A stretch of DNA of 36,206 nucleotides from Akkermansiaceae bacterium. GTDB lineage: Bacteria > Verrucomicrobiota > Verrucomicrobiia > Verrucomicrobiales > Akkermansiaceae. The position numbers and the translations under genes are program-made. Below are positions 1 through 7,581 of this stretch, one piece after another. The stretch's first letter is position 1; every line of letters starts with the position of its first letter. The stretch is taken from positions 1 through 36,206 of the forward strand of contig JAJQCV010000053.1 in the NCBI GenBank assembly GCA_021202525.1, in the 5' to 3' direction. The notes below the pieces were generated by a model. That model was not told the DNA's origin. It did no database searches and worked only from the letters and a program-made list of their open reading frames with translations.

Positions 1-113
1 TCAAAATAAAAATATGGATGTTCCGCGGATGACGGCGGGAACCCGGTGGACAGGCTCCATGCATCGGCCGGGTGGTGGATATGAAAAACGACTGGCTGTG
101 AAGGGAAAACGGC

Positions 114-145
114 AAAAAAAGACCGCGCCGGCTGCGGGCGCGGTC
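114..145 (-). terminator. Rho-independent terminator of the LOG-prepilin peptidase operon
   Basis: A perfect 9-bp GC-rich stem (121-129 pairs with 137-145, 7-nt loop) is followed on the minus strand by a run of seven T (A at 114-120 on plus). It lies 26 nt beyond the stop of the prepilin peptidase gene. The remaining bases 1-113 show no gene I can support. Confidence 0.85.
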
Positions 146-170
146 CTGAATGTGTCATGGAGGAGAAAAT

Positions 171-1286
171 TTATTCTCCGGAAATGAACCTGATGTATAG
201 GAACCACCACCGGTCGCCCCCCAGAAGCCAGATAAAGGCGGCGCTGAGCAGGGCGGGGCCGAAGGGGAGGTTTTTACCGAAGCCCATGCGGGAGACGACC
301 GCCTGGGCAATTCCCAGCAGAGAACCGATGAAAAGACAGAACACGGCCCCCTGCCAGCCTCCCACGCAGCCGGCCATCATCAATATCCAGGCGTCTCCGG
401 AGCCCATGGCCTCCCGCCTTGCGTGAATGTCCGTCAGGATTCCTTCCACGCTTTCCACGTCTTCCAGGGGAAAAACGTCCCCGTTTTCCAGTTCTATTCT
501 GTCCCGGTACAGGGTGACGTCGCCGGGGGGCTGCTCCTCTCCGTCAATGACGGCGGAACCGCCGGAAAGCACGGCCCTGTCCGCGGTGCGGTGGAAAAGC
601 ATGGACCAGTCGTGGGGCTGGCCGTTGATCACCAGCTGCAATTCCTCCCGGTCGGATTCCGGTTCTTTCAGGCTCCATGCGGCGGGGGTGTCGAAATGCT
701 CCTTCCATGAACCGAAGAGCAGTTTGCCCAGTTCAATGACCAGCCTGATGATGGCATAGCCTGCGGCCCCGCCCAGGACGGCTCCCTGGAAGGCGTCCGT
801 CCAGGTCATGATCTCCTTGTCCGGCAGCAGGAAGGGGAAGAAGCAACAGGCGCCCACGCCCGCGGCGGCGGCGGCCAGCGCCTGGGAGCGGTAAACGATG
901 AGATGTTCCGCGTCAATGAAGATGATGACGATGGCCAGGGCGCTCCACACGCAGAGCAGGACGGCGGCGCCCAGAGATGCGTCCGCGTATTTCCAGGCCA
1001 TGGCCGCGAAGATCAGCGCCGTCAGCAGTTCCACCAGCCAGTAGCGGAAGCTGATGGGTGTCCGGCAGCATGCGGATTTTCCCCTCAGGAACAGCCAGCT
1101 GAAGACCGGAATGTTCAGGTACCAGGGAATGGGTTCATCGCATTCCGGGCAGAAGGAGCGCGCCGGATCATTGATGGAAATGCCCAGCGGAACACGGTAA
1201 ATGACCACGTTCAGGAAGGAGCCTATGCAGGCTCCGACCATCCCGAAGACCAGGGGGATGAGCCACGCCGGAAACAGTTCAGGCAT
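171..1286 (-). CDS. Prepilin peptidase (type IV prepilin leader peptidase, A24 family) with a soluble insertion
   Basis: Inner-membrane aspartyl protease expected to cleave the short positively charged leader of prepilin-like proteins, and possibly to N-methylate the new N-terminus. The N-terminal part matches the family well: GSFLNVVIYRVP near residues 22-33, a CPEC pair at 46-49, and the PISFRYWLVELLTA region near 77-90. The two catalytic aspartates are apparent as D125 (in FIDAEH) and D299 (in the GSGD version of the GxGD motif). Oddities: the second zinc-type CxxC is altered to Ser-Ala-Cys-Cys (71-74), and about 95 residues of hydrophilic sequence (roughly 195-290) sit just before the GxGD helix, where most family members have only a few residues. 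The start overlaps the stop of the upstream LOG gene by 8 nt, implying translational coupling. Likely substrates in this window are the three prepilins at 25554-28219. Confidence 0.88.
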   Translation of the reverse strand: MPELFPAWLIPLVFGMVGACIGSFLNVVIYRVPLGISINDPARSFCPECDEPIPWYLNIPVFSWLFLRGKSACCRTPISFRYWLVELLTALIFAAMAWKYADASLGAAVLLCVWSALAIVIIFIDAEHLIVYRSQALAAAAAGVGACCFFPFLLPDKEIMTWTDAFQGAVLGGAAGYAIIRLVIELGKLLFGSWKEHFDTPAAWSLKEPESDREELQLVINGQPHDWSMLFHRTADRAVLSGGSAVIDGEEQPPGDVTLYRDRIELENGDVFPLEDVESVEGILTDIHARREAMGSGDAWILMMAGCVGGWQGAVFCLFIGSLLGIAQAVVSRMGFGKNLPFGPALLSAAFIWLLGGDRWWFLYIRFISGE

Positions 1287-2403
1287 GGGGGGCGGGGGTG
1301 TAGGTCCTGCTGGGGGCCTCGTTGATGCGGTCGATCAGCAGGCGCAGCCTGCCGTAATTGCCGCGCCGGATGGGAAAGGCAATGCGCGGCAGTTTGTCCA
1401 GATGGGGCTCGTCCGCTTCATCCGGCAGGGGACCGGTCTGGACCATGCGGCCTCCGGGCAGGATCAGGTCCGCAAAGTCCCGTTCCAGATGTTCCACCCA
1501 CTGGGCCGGAATGGGGGCGTTCAGGCGGATGGCGATCGTGTCCCCGATGAAACGGTAGGAATGGAAAATGCGGTAGAACCGGTCGATGTGGTCGATGGCT
1601 TCCGCCGGATTCTTGGTGACGTGGATCAGGTGCAGGTCGTCTTCCGAAATGAGGCCGGCGTCCACCAGCTCCACGCGGATGAAGGCCAGCCAGTTCAGCC
1701 AGAAGGTCTTGCCGGGGGAGTCCAGCAGCACGATCGGGTAAATGGTGGCTTTCCCGGTCTGGATCAGCGTGAGGGTCTCGAACACTTCGTCCATGGTGCC
1801 GAAGCCGCCGGGGAACGCTACCATGGCGTCGCTTTCCGCCACGAAGTTCAGCTTTCTGACGAAGAAGTAGTAAAAGTTGATCAGCTTGTTGCTGTTGGCC
1901 ACCACATGGTTGGAGGTCTGTTCATAGGGCAGCGTGATGTTCAGGCCGAAGGAGCGCTCCTCCCCGGCCCCTTCATTGGCCGCCTGCATGATGCCGGGAC
2001 CGCCGCCCGTGATGACCATGTAGCCGTGTTCGTTGGCTTCCCGGGCGAATTCCCGCGCCGTTTCATAGGCCGGTTCGTCGTGCCGGATGCGGGCGGAGCC
2101 GAAAATGGATACCTTGCGGATGTGGCGGTACGGCGCGAACACGCAATTGGCGCGGTACATCTCCCGCCCGGCGCGGATCAGGACGGTGAAATCGTGGTCG
2201 GAAGCGTCCGACTGCGCCATGTTGATGCCCGTTTTGATATATTCCTGCAAATAGCGGGGGTCATGCCGGGTGGATGCTGTTTCCGAAAGTCTTTTTACGT
2301 CCCCTTCCAGGGCCTTGTAGCTGGTGTCCATGTGCAGGGTGGAGGGGTGCTTCTTGTCTTCCCCCGTAAAATCCCTGTTGTCCAGAAAATCAGGATGCTT
2401 CAT
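1279..2403 (-). CDS. LOG-family protein (nucleoside 5'-monophosphate phosphoribohydrolase-like)
   Basis: Cytosolic Rossmann-fold enzyme of the LOG/lysine-decarboxylase-like family, whose characterised members hydrolyse nucleoside monophosphates (cytokinin ribotides, AMP) to free base plus ribose 5-phosphate. Signature motifs are intact: GGGPGIMQAAN at about 133-143 and PGGFGTMDE at 198-206, with a FGSAR segment at 101-105 that starts the Rossmann domain. At 374 aa it is longer than minimal LOG proteins (about 180-220 aa). Roughly 95 extra residues precede the domain and an extension follows it, as in the long bacterial TIGR00730-like relatives. The ATG at 2403 is the obvious start. It is divergent from rpoA (211 nt between starts) and overlaps the downstream prepilin peptidase by 8 nt. 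Substrate specificity cannot be deduced. Confidence 0.85.
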   Translation of the reverse strand: MKHPDFLDNRDFTGEDKKHPSTLHMDTSYKALEGDVKRLSETASTRHDPRYLQEYIKTGINMAQSDASDHDFTVLIRAGREMYRANCVFAPYRHIRKVSIFGSARIRHDEPAYETAREFAREANEHGYMVITGGGPGIMQAANEGAGEERSFGLNITLPYEQTSNHVVANSNKLINFYYFFVRKLNFVAESDAMVAFPGGFGTMDEVFETLTLIQTGKATIYPIVLLDSPGKTFWLNWLAFIRVELVDAGLISEDDLHLIHVTKNPAEAIDHIDRFYRIFHSYRFIGDTIAIRLNAPIPAQWVEHLERDFADLILPGGRMVQTGPLPDEADEPHLDKLPRIAFPIRRGNYGRLRLLIDRINEAPSRTYTPAPHA

Positions 2404-2558
2404 TGGTTTGTGTGTGCGTTTGCCCCGTCACTATGCCAGATGACACACGGTAAGTCACAGAAAAATTGCCGGCATGCGTGAAAAGAGTTGATTGTTGGAA
2501 GCAGATCGTTAAATTGCTCCCCGCACGAGCGTTCCCAAAACATGCCGTTGGTCCTTCA

Positions 2559-2615
2559 GGCGGGTCGCCCCGCCGTGTTCGTGTTGAGGGGAAACCCGGT
2601 ACATTACATTACATT
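2559..2615 (+). promoter_or_regulatory. rpoA leader: GC hairpin and tandem ACATT repeats abutting the start codon
   Basis: A perfect 6-bp GC hairpin (2559-2564 with 2569-2574, 4-nt loop) is followed by three tandem copies of ACATT (2601-2615) directly preceding the rpoA ATG. No Shine-Dalgarno sequence sits at normal distance; the nearest purine run (GAGGGGAA) is over 20 nt upstream. Whether the repeats carry a -10 element or act on translation is open. Confidence 0.35.
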
Positions 2616-3740
2616 ATGTCGGAAAACGAAACCACTACTGCAGAAGAAACGGCCGTTACCACGCTGGCCCGCTTTGAAGTCCCCAGCCGCCTGGAAAAGA
2701 TTGAGGATCCGAACGATCCGAACCATCTGACCTTTGTGGCGGAACCGTTTGAAAACGGTTACGGACACACGCTTGGCAACTCCCTGCGCCGCGTTCTTCT
2801 GGGCTCCCTTGAAGGGGCTGCCATCACCTCCGTCCGCATCGCCGGCGCCCAGCATGAATTCTCCTCCCTTCCCGGGGTGGTGGAAGATGTCACGGAAATC
2901 GTGCTGAACCTGAAAAAAGTCAAGTTCAAGCACCATGGCAAGGAACCACGCCTGCTTTCCCTGCGCGTGCACAAGCAGGGCGTCGTGACCGCCGCCGATA
3001 TTGCCGACGATACCACTTACCAGGTCGTCAACCCCGACCAGATCATCTGCACCCTGGACCAGGACACCATGTTTGAATGCGAGTTCCAGGTGCGCGTCGG
3101 CCGCGGCTTTGCCACCGGCGACGAAAACAAGGTGCCGGACATGCCCATCGGCGTGATTCCGATTGATTCCATTTTCTCCCCGGTCACCCGTGTGAAGTAT
3201 TCCGTGCAGAATACCCGTGTGGGCCAGATGACCGACTACGACAAGCTAACCCTTGAAGTCTGGACGGACGGCCGCATCAGCCCGGCAGACGCCATGCTCC
3301 AGGCCTCCGCCATTCTGCGCCACCACCTGGACGTGTTCGTCAACTACGACGACAACCAGGTCAACTTCGAGGAAGCTCCCTCCGCCGTCCAGGACGAGGA
3401 AACGGCCCGCCTGCGCAAGCTGCTCAACATGAGCGTCAACGAAATCGAGCTTTCCGTACGCGCCGCCAACTGCCTCAACAACGCCAACATCACCACTGTT
3501 GGACAGCTTGCCATGAAGAGCGAAAGCGAAATGCTCAAGTACCGCAACTTCGGCAAGAAGTCCCTCAACGAGATCAAGGACAAGCTGCTGGAACTGGGCC
3601 TTTCCCTGGGCGTTCAGGTGGACCCCTCCCTGCTGACCGGCCCCGTGCCGCAGGCCAAGCCGCGCCTGGGCCTGGAAGAGGAAAGCCCCGTGGGCTTGGC
3701 GGACCTGATTGCCGCCAACATCGAAGACGACGACGACTAA
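2616..3740 (+). CDS. rpoA: DNA-directed RNA polymerase alpha subunit
   Basis: Alpha subunit of RNA polymerase: the N-terminal domain dimerises and nucleates core assembly, and the C-terminal domain contacts UP elements and activators. Seen here: the NTD signature FVAEPFENGYGHTLGNSLRR, the central insert domain, and a helix-hairpin-helix CTD (LSVRAANCLNNANITTVGQL followed by NFGKKSLNEIKDKL). The open frame extends upstream to 2466, but similarity begins with MSENETTT at 2616, which I take as the start (374 aa). That is about 45 residues longer than typical alpha, mostly because of a tail after the CTD ending in an acidic run (EDDDD). It is followed after 36 nt by rplQ. Unlike many bacteria, no rpsM/rpsK/rpsD precedes it; the upstream neighbour is a divergent LOG gene. 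Confidence 0.97.
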   Translation: MSENETTTAEETAVTTLARFEVPSRLEKIEDPNDPNHLTFVAEPFENGYGHTLGNSLRRVLLGSLEGAAITSVRIAGAQHEFSSLPGVVEDVTEIVLNLKKVKFKHHGKEPRLLSLRVHKQGVVTAADIADDTTYQVVNPDQIICTLDQDTMFECEFQVRVGRGFATGDENKVPDMPIGVIPIDSIFSPVTRVKYSVQNTRVGQMTDYDKLTLEVWTDGRISPADAMLQASAILRHHLDVFVNYDDNQVNFEEAPSAVQDEETARLRKLLNMSVNEIELSVRAANCLNNANITTVGQLAMKSESEMLKYRNFGKKSLNEIKDKLLELGLSLGVQVDPSLLTGPVPQAKPRLGLEEESPVGLADLIAANIEDDDD

Positions 3741-3776
3741 ATCTCACAAAACCAACACACATAGAAAAATATCATC

Positions 3777-4187
3777 ATGAGACACGGTGTAAAAACCTCC
3801 AAGCTTCAGCGCAATGCCTCCCACCGCAGGGCTTTGCTCGCCAACCAGGCATGCAGCCTCATCCTCAATGGCCGGATCACCACCACCCTGGCCAAGGCCA
3901 AGGCCCTGCGCCCCTATGTGGAAAAGCTCATCACGCTTGCCAAGCGCGGTGATGTGCATTCCCGCCGCCAGGCTATCGCCACCATTCACAACACGGCGGC
4001 CGTCAAGCGCCTGTTTGATGAAATCGCCCCTCTCTGTGCGGAACGCAAGGGCGGTTATACCCGCATCATCAAGCTTGGCCAGCGCATGACCGACTCCGCC
4101 CTCGTGGCCATGATCGAAATCATCGATCTGCCCCGCGAAACGGCTGAAACGGAAGAAGCTCCCGCTACGACGGAAGCCACTGCCTAG
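3777..4187 (+). CDS. rplQ: 50S ribosomal protein L17
   Basis: Component of the large ribosomal subunit near the peptide exit tunnel. The N-terminus MRHGVKTSKLQRNASHRRALL and the internal segment NGRITTTLAKAKALRPYVEKLITLA are diagnostic. The core L17 domain ends at about residue 118 with ALVAMIEIID; the last 18 residues form a low-complexity Glu/Ala/Thr tail. It is co-transcribed with rpoA (36-nt gap), the usual alpha-operon end, and followed by a strong terminator. 136 aa. Confidence 0.97.
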   Translation: MRHGVKTSKLQRNASHRRALLANQACSLILNGRITTTLAKAKALRPYVEKLITLAKRGDVHSRRQAIATIHNTAAVKRLFDEIAPLCAERKGGYTRIIKLGQRMTDSALVAMIEIIDLPRETAETEEAPATTEATA

Positions 4188-4216
4188 GGCGTTTCCCTCA
4201 TTGATCCCGTTCCATC

Positions 4217-4260
4217 TCCGCCCCGGCCTGCAAGGAAGGCCGGGGCGGATTTATTTATTA
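4217..4260 (+). terminator. Rho-independent terminator of rpoA-rplQ
   Basis: A perfect 13-bp stem (4217-4229 with 4237-4249), 7-nt loop, then a T-rich tail (tttatttatta). It lies 30 nt after the rplQ stop and separates the alpha operon from fabD. Confidence 0.9.
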
Positions 4261-4309
4261 TGGCTGAAAGTCAAAGGATTGCATCTTTCTCAAGGCCGTG
4301 AGATCGCTC

Positions 4310-4338
4310 TTGCTTCTTTCCAGTGCGGGCGGTATACT
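4310..4338 (+). promoter_or_regulatory. Predicted sigma70-type promoter of fabD
   Basis: TTGCTT (4310-4315), 17-nt spacer, TATACT (4333-4338). The predicted transcription start (about 4345) falls only about 6 nt before the fabD ATG at 4351, so the message would be essentially leaderless. There is no Shine-Dalgarno sequence upstream of the ATG, which fits. Confidence 0.6.
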
Positions 4339-4350
4339 GCCGCCTCAACT

Positions 4351-5277
4351 ATGGACGCAGTATTATTGTTTTCCGGACAGGGTGCCCAGAAAGTGGGCAT
4401 GGGCAAAGATTTGTATGACAAGTATCCTACCGCCAAAGCCCTGATTGAGCAGGCCGACAAGGCCTTGGGGGAATCTCTCTCCTCCGTCATGTTTGAAGGC
4501 CCCGGCGAAGAACTGACCCGCACCTGCAATTGCCAGCCGGCCCTGTATGTGCATGGCCTGGCCTGTCTGGCCGTTCTCAAGGAACTGGTTCCTTCCCTGA
4601 ATCCCGTAGCCGCCGCCGGCCTCTCCCTGGGGGAATTCACGGCTCATGCCGCCGCCGGTACCTATTCCTTTGAAGAAGGGCTGCGCCTGGTTCAGAAACG
4701 CGGAGCTTTCATGGAGGAAGCCTGCAACGCCACCAAGGGCACCATGGCCGCCATGATCGGCGGTTCCGATGAGAACGTCATCAAACTGGCGCAGGAGTGC
4801 GATGTGGACGTAGCCAATTTCAACTGTCCCGGCCAGACCGTCGTTTCCGGCACGGAAGAAGGCGTGGACAAGGCCATTGCCGGAGCCAAGGGCGCCGGAT
4901 GCAAGATCGCCAAAAAGCTCAACGTGGCGGGCGCCTATCACTCCCGCCTGATGCACAGCGCCATGGTGAAGCTGGCGGAAGAGCTCAAGAATGTTTCCTT
5001 CGGTACTCCGTCAATGCCCGTGTACTGCAATTATGAAGCGCGCGTGGTGGAAGGTCCCGACGATATCCGCAGCATGCTGGAACACCAGGTGTGCGGTTCC
5101 GTGCGTTGGACGGCCTCCATGCAGAAGCTTGTGGACCAGGGCCACCGCCTCTTCATTGAGCTGGGGCCGGGCAAGACCCTGGCCGGCATGATGGGCCGTA
5201 TCTGCAAGGATGCCACTGTTATTTCCATTGAAGACGTGCCCAGTCTGGAAGCCGCCGTTGCGGAACTGGGCAAGTAA
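4351..5277 (+). CDS. fabD: Malonyl-CoA:ACP transacylase
   Basis: Transfers malonyl from CoA to acyl carrier protein, supplying extender units for type II fatty acid synthesis in the cytosol. Hallmarks: N-terminal LLFSGQGAQKVGMG, nucleophile Ser92 in GLSLGEF, substrate-carboxylate Arg117 in LVQKRG, catalytic His197 in GAYHSRLM, and the ELGPGKTLAGM segment near the C-terminus. The 308-aa length is normal. The frame is open upstream to 4201, across the rplQ terminator, but family similarity starts at MDAVLLFSG, and a -10 box ends 12 nt before this ATG. It is monocistronic here, between two terminators; no other fab gene is adjacent. Confidence 0.96.
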   Translation: MDAVLLFSGQGAQKVGMGKDLYDKYPTAKALIEQADKALGESLSSVMFEGPGEELTRTCNCQPALYVHGLACLAVLKELVPSLNPVAAAGLSLGEFTAHAAAGTYSFEEGLRLVQKRGAFMEEACNATKGTMAAMIGGSDENVIKLAQECDVDVANFNCPGQTVVSGTEEGVDKAIAGAKGAGCKIAKKLNVAGAYHSRLMHSAMVKLAEELKNVSFGTPSMPVYCNYEARVVEGPDDIRSMLEHQVCGSVRWTASMQKLVDQGHRLFIELGPGKTLAGMMGRICKDATVISIEDVPSLEAAVAELGK

Positions 5278-5296
5278 TTGCCGGATTATTGTTTTT

Positions 5297-5333
5297 AAAC
5301 CGCCGGATCCGTTGGAGGTTCCGGCGGTTTTTC
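5297..5333 (+). terminator. Rho-independent terminator of fabD
   Basis: A perfect 11-bp stem (5297-5307 with 5320-5330) and a 12-nt loop, with the final T run continuing past the stem. It begins 20 nt after the fabD stop. Confidence 0.85.
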
Positions 5334-5747
5334 TGTTTCAGGTTTTTCTCCCTATTTCCTGCGATAGAGAGGGCTACTCCGGAGAATGGGTTTTTGACGA
5401 GAGGCCGGGCCTGTTATTACTGTTTGCATGGAACATCCGGGCGCCCGCATCAACTAGAAGACGGATGGAAGGCAGGACGTTCTTCCCCTGAAAGAACTTG
5501 ATTTTTATCCGGCTTTGTTGGATGGCGCATGGAGGCATTCCCCGTGGGGAGACCTTCTTGCGGTTATGGCTGTGAAAAACGGAATGCCGCAGGTCCTTCC
5601 GTGTCCAGGAACATATCCATGCGGACGGGTTGCGCTATTTCTCCATGGCCCGGTAACAGTTCAGTGATGCTCTACGGGGTATGGTATACAACGCATTCTT
5701 TTTCAGTAGAAAAAGAACGTTAGGGGTATGAAAATACCGGGACGTTT
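5334..5747. other. Intergenic stretch without a supportable gene
   Basis: About 410 nt between the fabD terminator and the convergent GYF_2-domain gene. Short open frames exist on both strands, but none has a recognisable domain or start signal. The only structure I see is an AT-rich 9-bp inverted repeat (5696-5704 with 5709-5717, 4-nt loop) 30 nt downstream of the minus-strand gene end. It could weakly serve that gene as a terminator, but it lacks a T tail. Confidence 0.5.
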
Positions 5748-6179
5748 TCAGCGGTCCGGGGTGTCCAGGGGAATTTTTCTGATTCCGCCGGTGAGCAGGT
5801 GCATGTACGCCAGCATCTTGCCCATGAAAAACGCTATGGAAGGCAGGAACAGCACTTCCATGTACAGGAAGTAGTCCACCATCACGGAGTGAACGATGCC
5901 GCAGGCCAGGCTGAGGAGGGCAATGGCGTAGAACAGGAGGCTGCTTTTCGGAGGACGGCAGGCGAGCAGGGCGGCCGACGTTCGGGGACGGGCCAGGCGC
6001 TCCTGGCGACGGAATTCCGCCGTGAGGGGCATCCATGTCTGGCAATGCTCTTCACGGATCATGGTATCCGGAGGAATTTTTTTGGAAGTGAGCAGAACAT
6101 GAAGGTCGGCCAGACTGACGGGGCCGACGACCTTGTCCTTGACGCGATAGTGATATAATGGGCAATGTTGGGAGGGCAT
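5748..6179 (-). CDS. GYF_2 (DUF4339)-domain small membrane protein
   Basis: The N-terminal half carries the GYF_2/DUF4339 pattern: an aromatic start (YHYRVKDKVVGPVSLADL), then an IPPDTMI strand and a W-pl ending (CQTWMPL). This domain is thought to bind proline-rich peptides and is common at the N-terminus of bacterial membrane proteins of unknown function. The C-terminal half holds two or three hydrophobic segments (LLFYAIALLSLACGIVHSV and a segment around YMEVLFLPSIAFFMG). I place the start at ATG 6179 (143 aa) because a promoter-like TTGACG (6214-6209), 17 nt, TATGTA (6191-6186) lies directly upstream. An in-frame ATG at 6197 lies between those boxes, and a further start at 6221 would be TTG. 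Function unknown; possibly an envelope scaffold. Confidence 0.65.
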   Translation of the reverse strand: MPSQHCPLYHYRVKDKVVGPVSLADLHVLLTSKKIPPDTMIREEHCQTWMPLTAEFRRQERLARPRTSAALLACRPPKSSLLFYAIALLSLACGIVHSVMVDYFLYMEVLFLPSIAFFMGKMLAYMHLLTGGIRKIPLDTPDR

Positions 6180-6185
6180 TCTCCC

Positions 6186-6214
6186 TACATAAGGCATGAA
6201 AGGAATTCCGTCAA
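6186..6214 (-). promoter_or_regulatory. Predicted promoter of the GYF_2-domain gene
   Basis: Reading the minus strand: TTGACG (6214-6209), 17-nt spacer, TATGTA (6191-6186), then six bases to ATG 6179. The predicted start of transcription coincides with the A of the ATG, that is a leaderless message. Confidence 0.5.
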
Positions 6215-6270
6215 GAAACAAGAGCGGGAGAAATCCTGCGGGAAAGAGTTTTCATTTTTGAACGTCCCTG

Positions 6271-6300
6271 TTGACCGAACGAATATTTTCTGCATGATAC
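6271..6300 (+). promoter_or_regulatory. Predicted promoter of the secreted protein gene at 6317
   Basis: TTGACC (6271-6276), 18-nt spacer, TGATAC (6295-6300). Predicted initiation around 6307 leaves a leader of about 10 nt. Confidence 0.5.
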
Positions 6301-6316
6301 AGAAAACTATCCTGTT

Positions 6317-6793
6317 ATGAAGTTGTTTTTCTGTTTGTGCGGTTTGCTTGTGGGGACGTCTGTCTGTAGCATTTCTGCGGCGGCTGACAGTGAGGATCGC
6401 CAGTCTGTTCCGCCTGAGTGGGTGCAGATGCGGGCCCAGGAACATGTTTTGGCGGAAGTGAACCAGGTCATGGGTGCGGCTATTCCCATGCACGTGTTCT
6501 TTCTGAAGTGTGATACAGTGGAAATGCCTGATCCGAAGCCTTTCGTACTGGGGAAAGAGATGAATGTCCGCTGCGTCATTTGGATTCAACTGGATGGCCA
6601 GTGGAGCAGGCTTGGTTCCATTTTTCTGATTTGTCCCCAGGAGGAGTTGTATTATGAAGCCTCCTGTGTTGATGGAATCCTGTGTGTCGAGGCAGAGGGA
6701 GTTGGTTGGGAAAATGGCGAGGATATTGCAGGCTGGAAGACGAAAACAGCGTACTCCTTCTTATTGCCTAATGATTGCCGCGATCTTCCGTAA
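6317..6793 (+). CDS. Hypothetical exported protein
   Basis: 158 aa, not recognised. It begins with a canonical Sec signal peptide (MKLFFCLCGLLVGTSVCSI, probable cleavage after the Ala run near residue 23), so it is likely periplasmic or outer-surface. The mature part is soluble with four Cys that could form disulphides (in FLKCDT, VRCVIW, LICPQ and ASCVDG or ILCVEA) and a WIQLDGQWSRLGSIF strand-rich core. No catalytic motif is visible. It is divergent from the GYF_2 gene and carries its own promoter-like sequence; no terminator is obvious downstream. Confidence 0.65.
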   Translation: MKLFFCLCGLLVGTSVCSISAAADSEDRQSVPPEWVQMRAQEHVLAEVNQVMGAAIPMHVFFLKCDTVEMPDPKPFVLGKEMNVRCVIWIQLDGQWSRLGSIFLICPQEELYYEASCVDGILCVEAEGVGWENGEDIAGWKTKTAYSFLLPNDCRDLP

Positions 6794-6885
6794 AAAAAGA
6801 TAGAGTAATGCTCCGTTTGATGTAGAAGGATGCGTGGTTGCGGTAATATCCACAGGTGTAAAAATACGCCATGGGCCGCAATCTG

Positions 6886-7581
6886 TCAAAGGAGTTCCTT
6901 CAGGGAAGCGATTTTGACGCTTGCATGGGAAAAGTCCGCCCGGGCCGTCACCCGGTTCGGGATGGAAATGACGGGCATGCCCGCACGGAACGCCGCCGTG
7001 GTGCCGTTCTGGGAGTCTTCCAGCACCAGGCACCCGGAGGGAGGCATCTCCAGATTTTCCGCCGCTCTGAGGAACAGGGCGGGATTCGGCTTGACGGGCA
7101 GATTGTCGTCCCGGCAGACGACGGTTTTGAAATAGGGCATGATGTCCAGCTTGTCCAGCCAGCCGTCCACCCAGCGATGGGAGGAACTGGAGGCCACGGC
7201 CATGGGAATTCCCTTTTCCGCCAGGCTGCGGATGAGTTCGCCGGCTCCGGGCAGCAGCCCGGCATGTTCCAGATCGCGTACGATTTCCTTCTGGCGGAGC
7301 GCATTGATTTCGTCCCAGTCGAATGTCCTCCCCGTCAGTTTTTCCAGATGGTCGCCGGGGTTCCAGTGCGTGTAGCCGCTGCCCAGGCACTGGTTGAAGA
7401 GGTCCAGGGGCAGGGGATGACCGCAGGAGTCGAAAACGCGCAGCCATGAAGCGTAAATGGCGTATTCCGTGTCCACCAGCAGGCCGTCGAAGTCGAAGAT
7501 TACGGCGCTTGCCCGGCGCAGCAGGTTCCGCGCCTTTTCAACATTTGCACGGTCTTCAGGAATTGAGTCAGGGGTGGTCAT
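6886..7581 (-). CDS. HAD-superfamily hydrolase (beta-phosphoglucomutase/phosphatase-like, subfamily IA)
   Basis: Mg2+-dependent phosphohydrolase or phosphomutase of the haloacid dehalogenase superfamily. All four motifs are present: I, DFDGLLVDTE (nucleophile D30, acid/base D32); II, VASSSS; III, the Lys in VKPNP; IV, LEDSQNG. An alpha-helical cap follows motif I, as in the beta-PGM/GPP/DOG1 group. A large-cap HAD of this type may hydrolyse a small sugar phosphate; the sequence does not fix the substrate. 231 aa. Its start overlaps the 3' end of the upstream permease gene by 14 nt, so the two are probably one transcript, though a functional link is not evident. Confidence 0.88.
   Translation of the reverse strand: MTTPDSIPEDRANVEKARNLLRRASAVIFDFDGLLVDTEYAIYASWLRVFDSCGHPLPLDLFNQCLGSGYTHWNPGDHLEKLTGRTFDWDEINALRQKEIVRDLEHAGLLPGAGELIRSLAEKGIPMAVASSSSHRWVDGWLDKLDIMPYFKTVVCRDDNLPVKPNPALFLRAAENLEMPPSGCLVLEDSQNGTTAAFRAGMPVISIPNRVTARADFSHASVKIASLKELL

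Noticed and set aside
1201-2481. Long plus-strand open frame (426 aa) opposite the LOG gene
   Set aside because: It lies antisense to a gene with intact LOG motifs, and its translation is compositionally odd with no domain; a shadow frame of GC-rich coding DNA.
2466-2615. N-terminal extension of rpoA by 50 codons
   Set aside because: The family sequence begins at 2616, and the extension shows no similarity to alpha subunits.
5635-6045. Minus-strand 136-aa frame overlapping the GYF_2 gene
   Set aside because: It overlaps a frame with a recognisable domain and membrane helices on the same strand, and has no features of its own.
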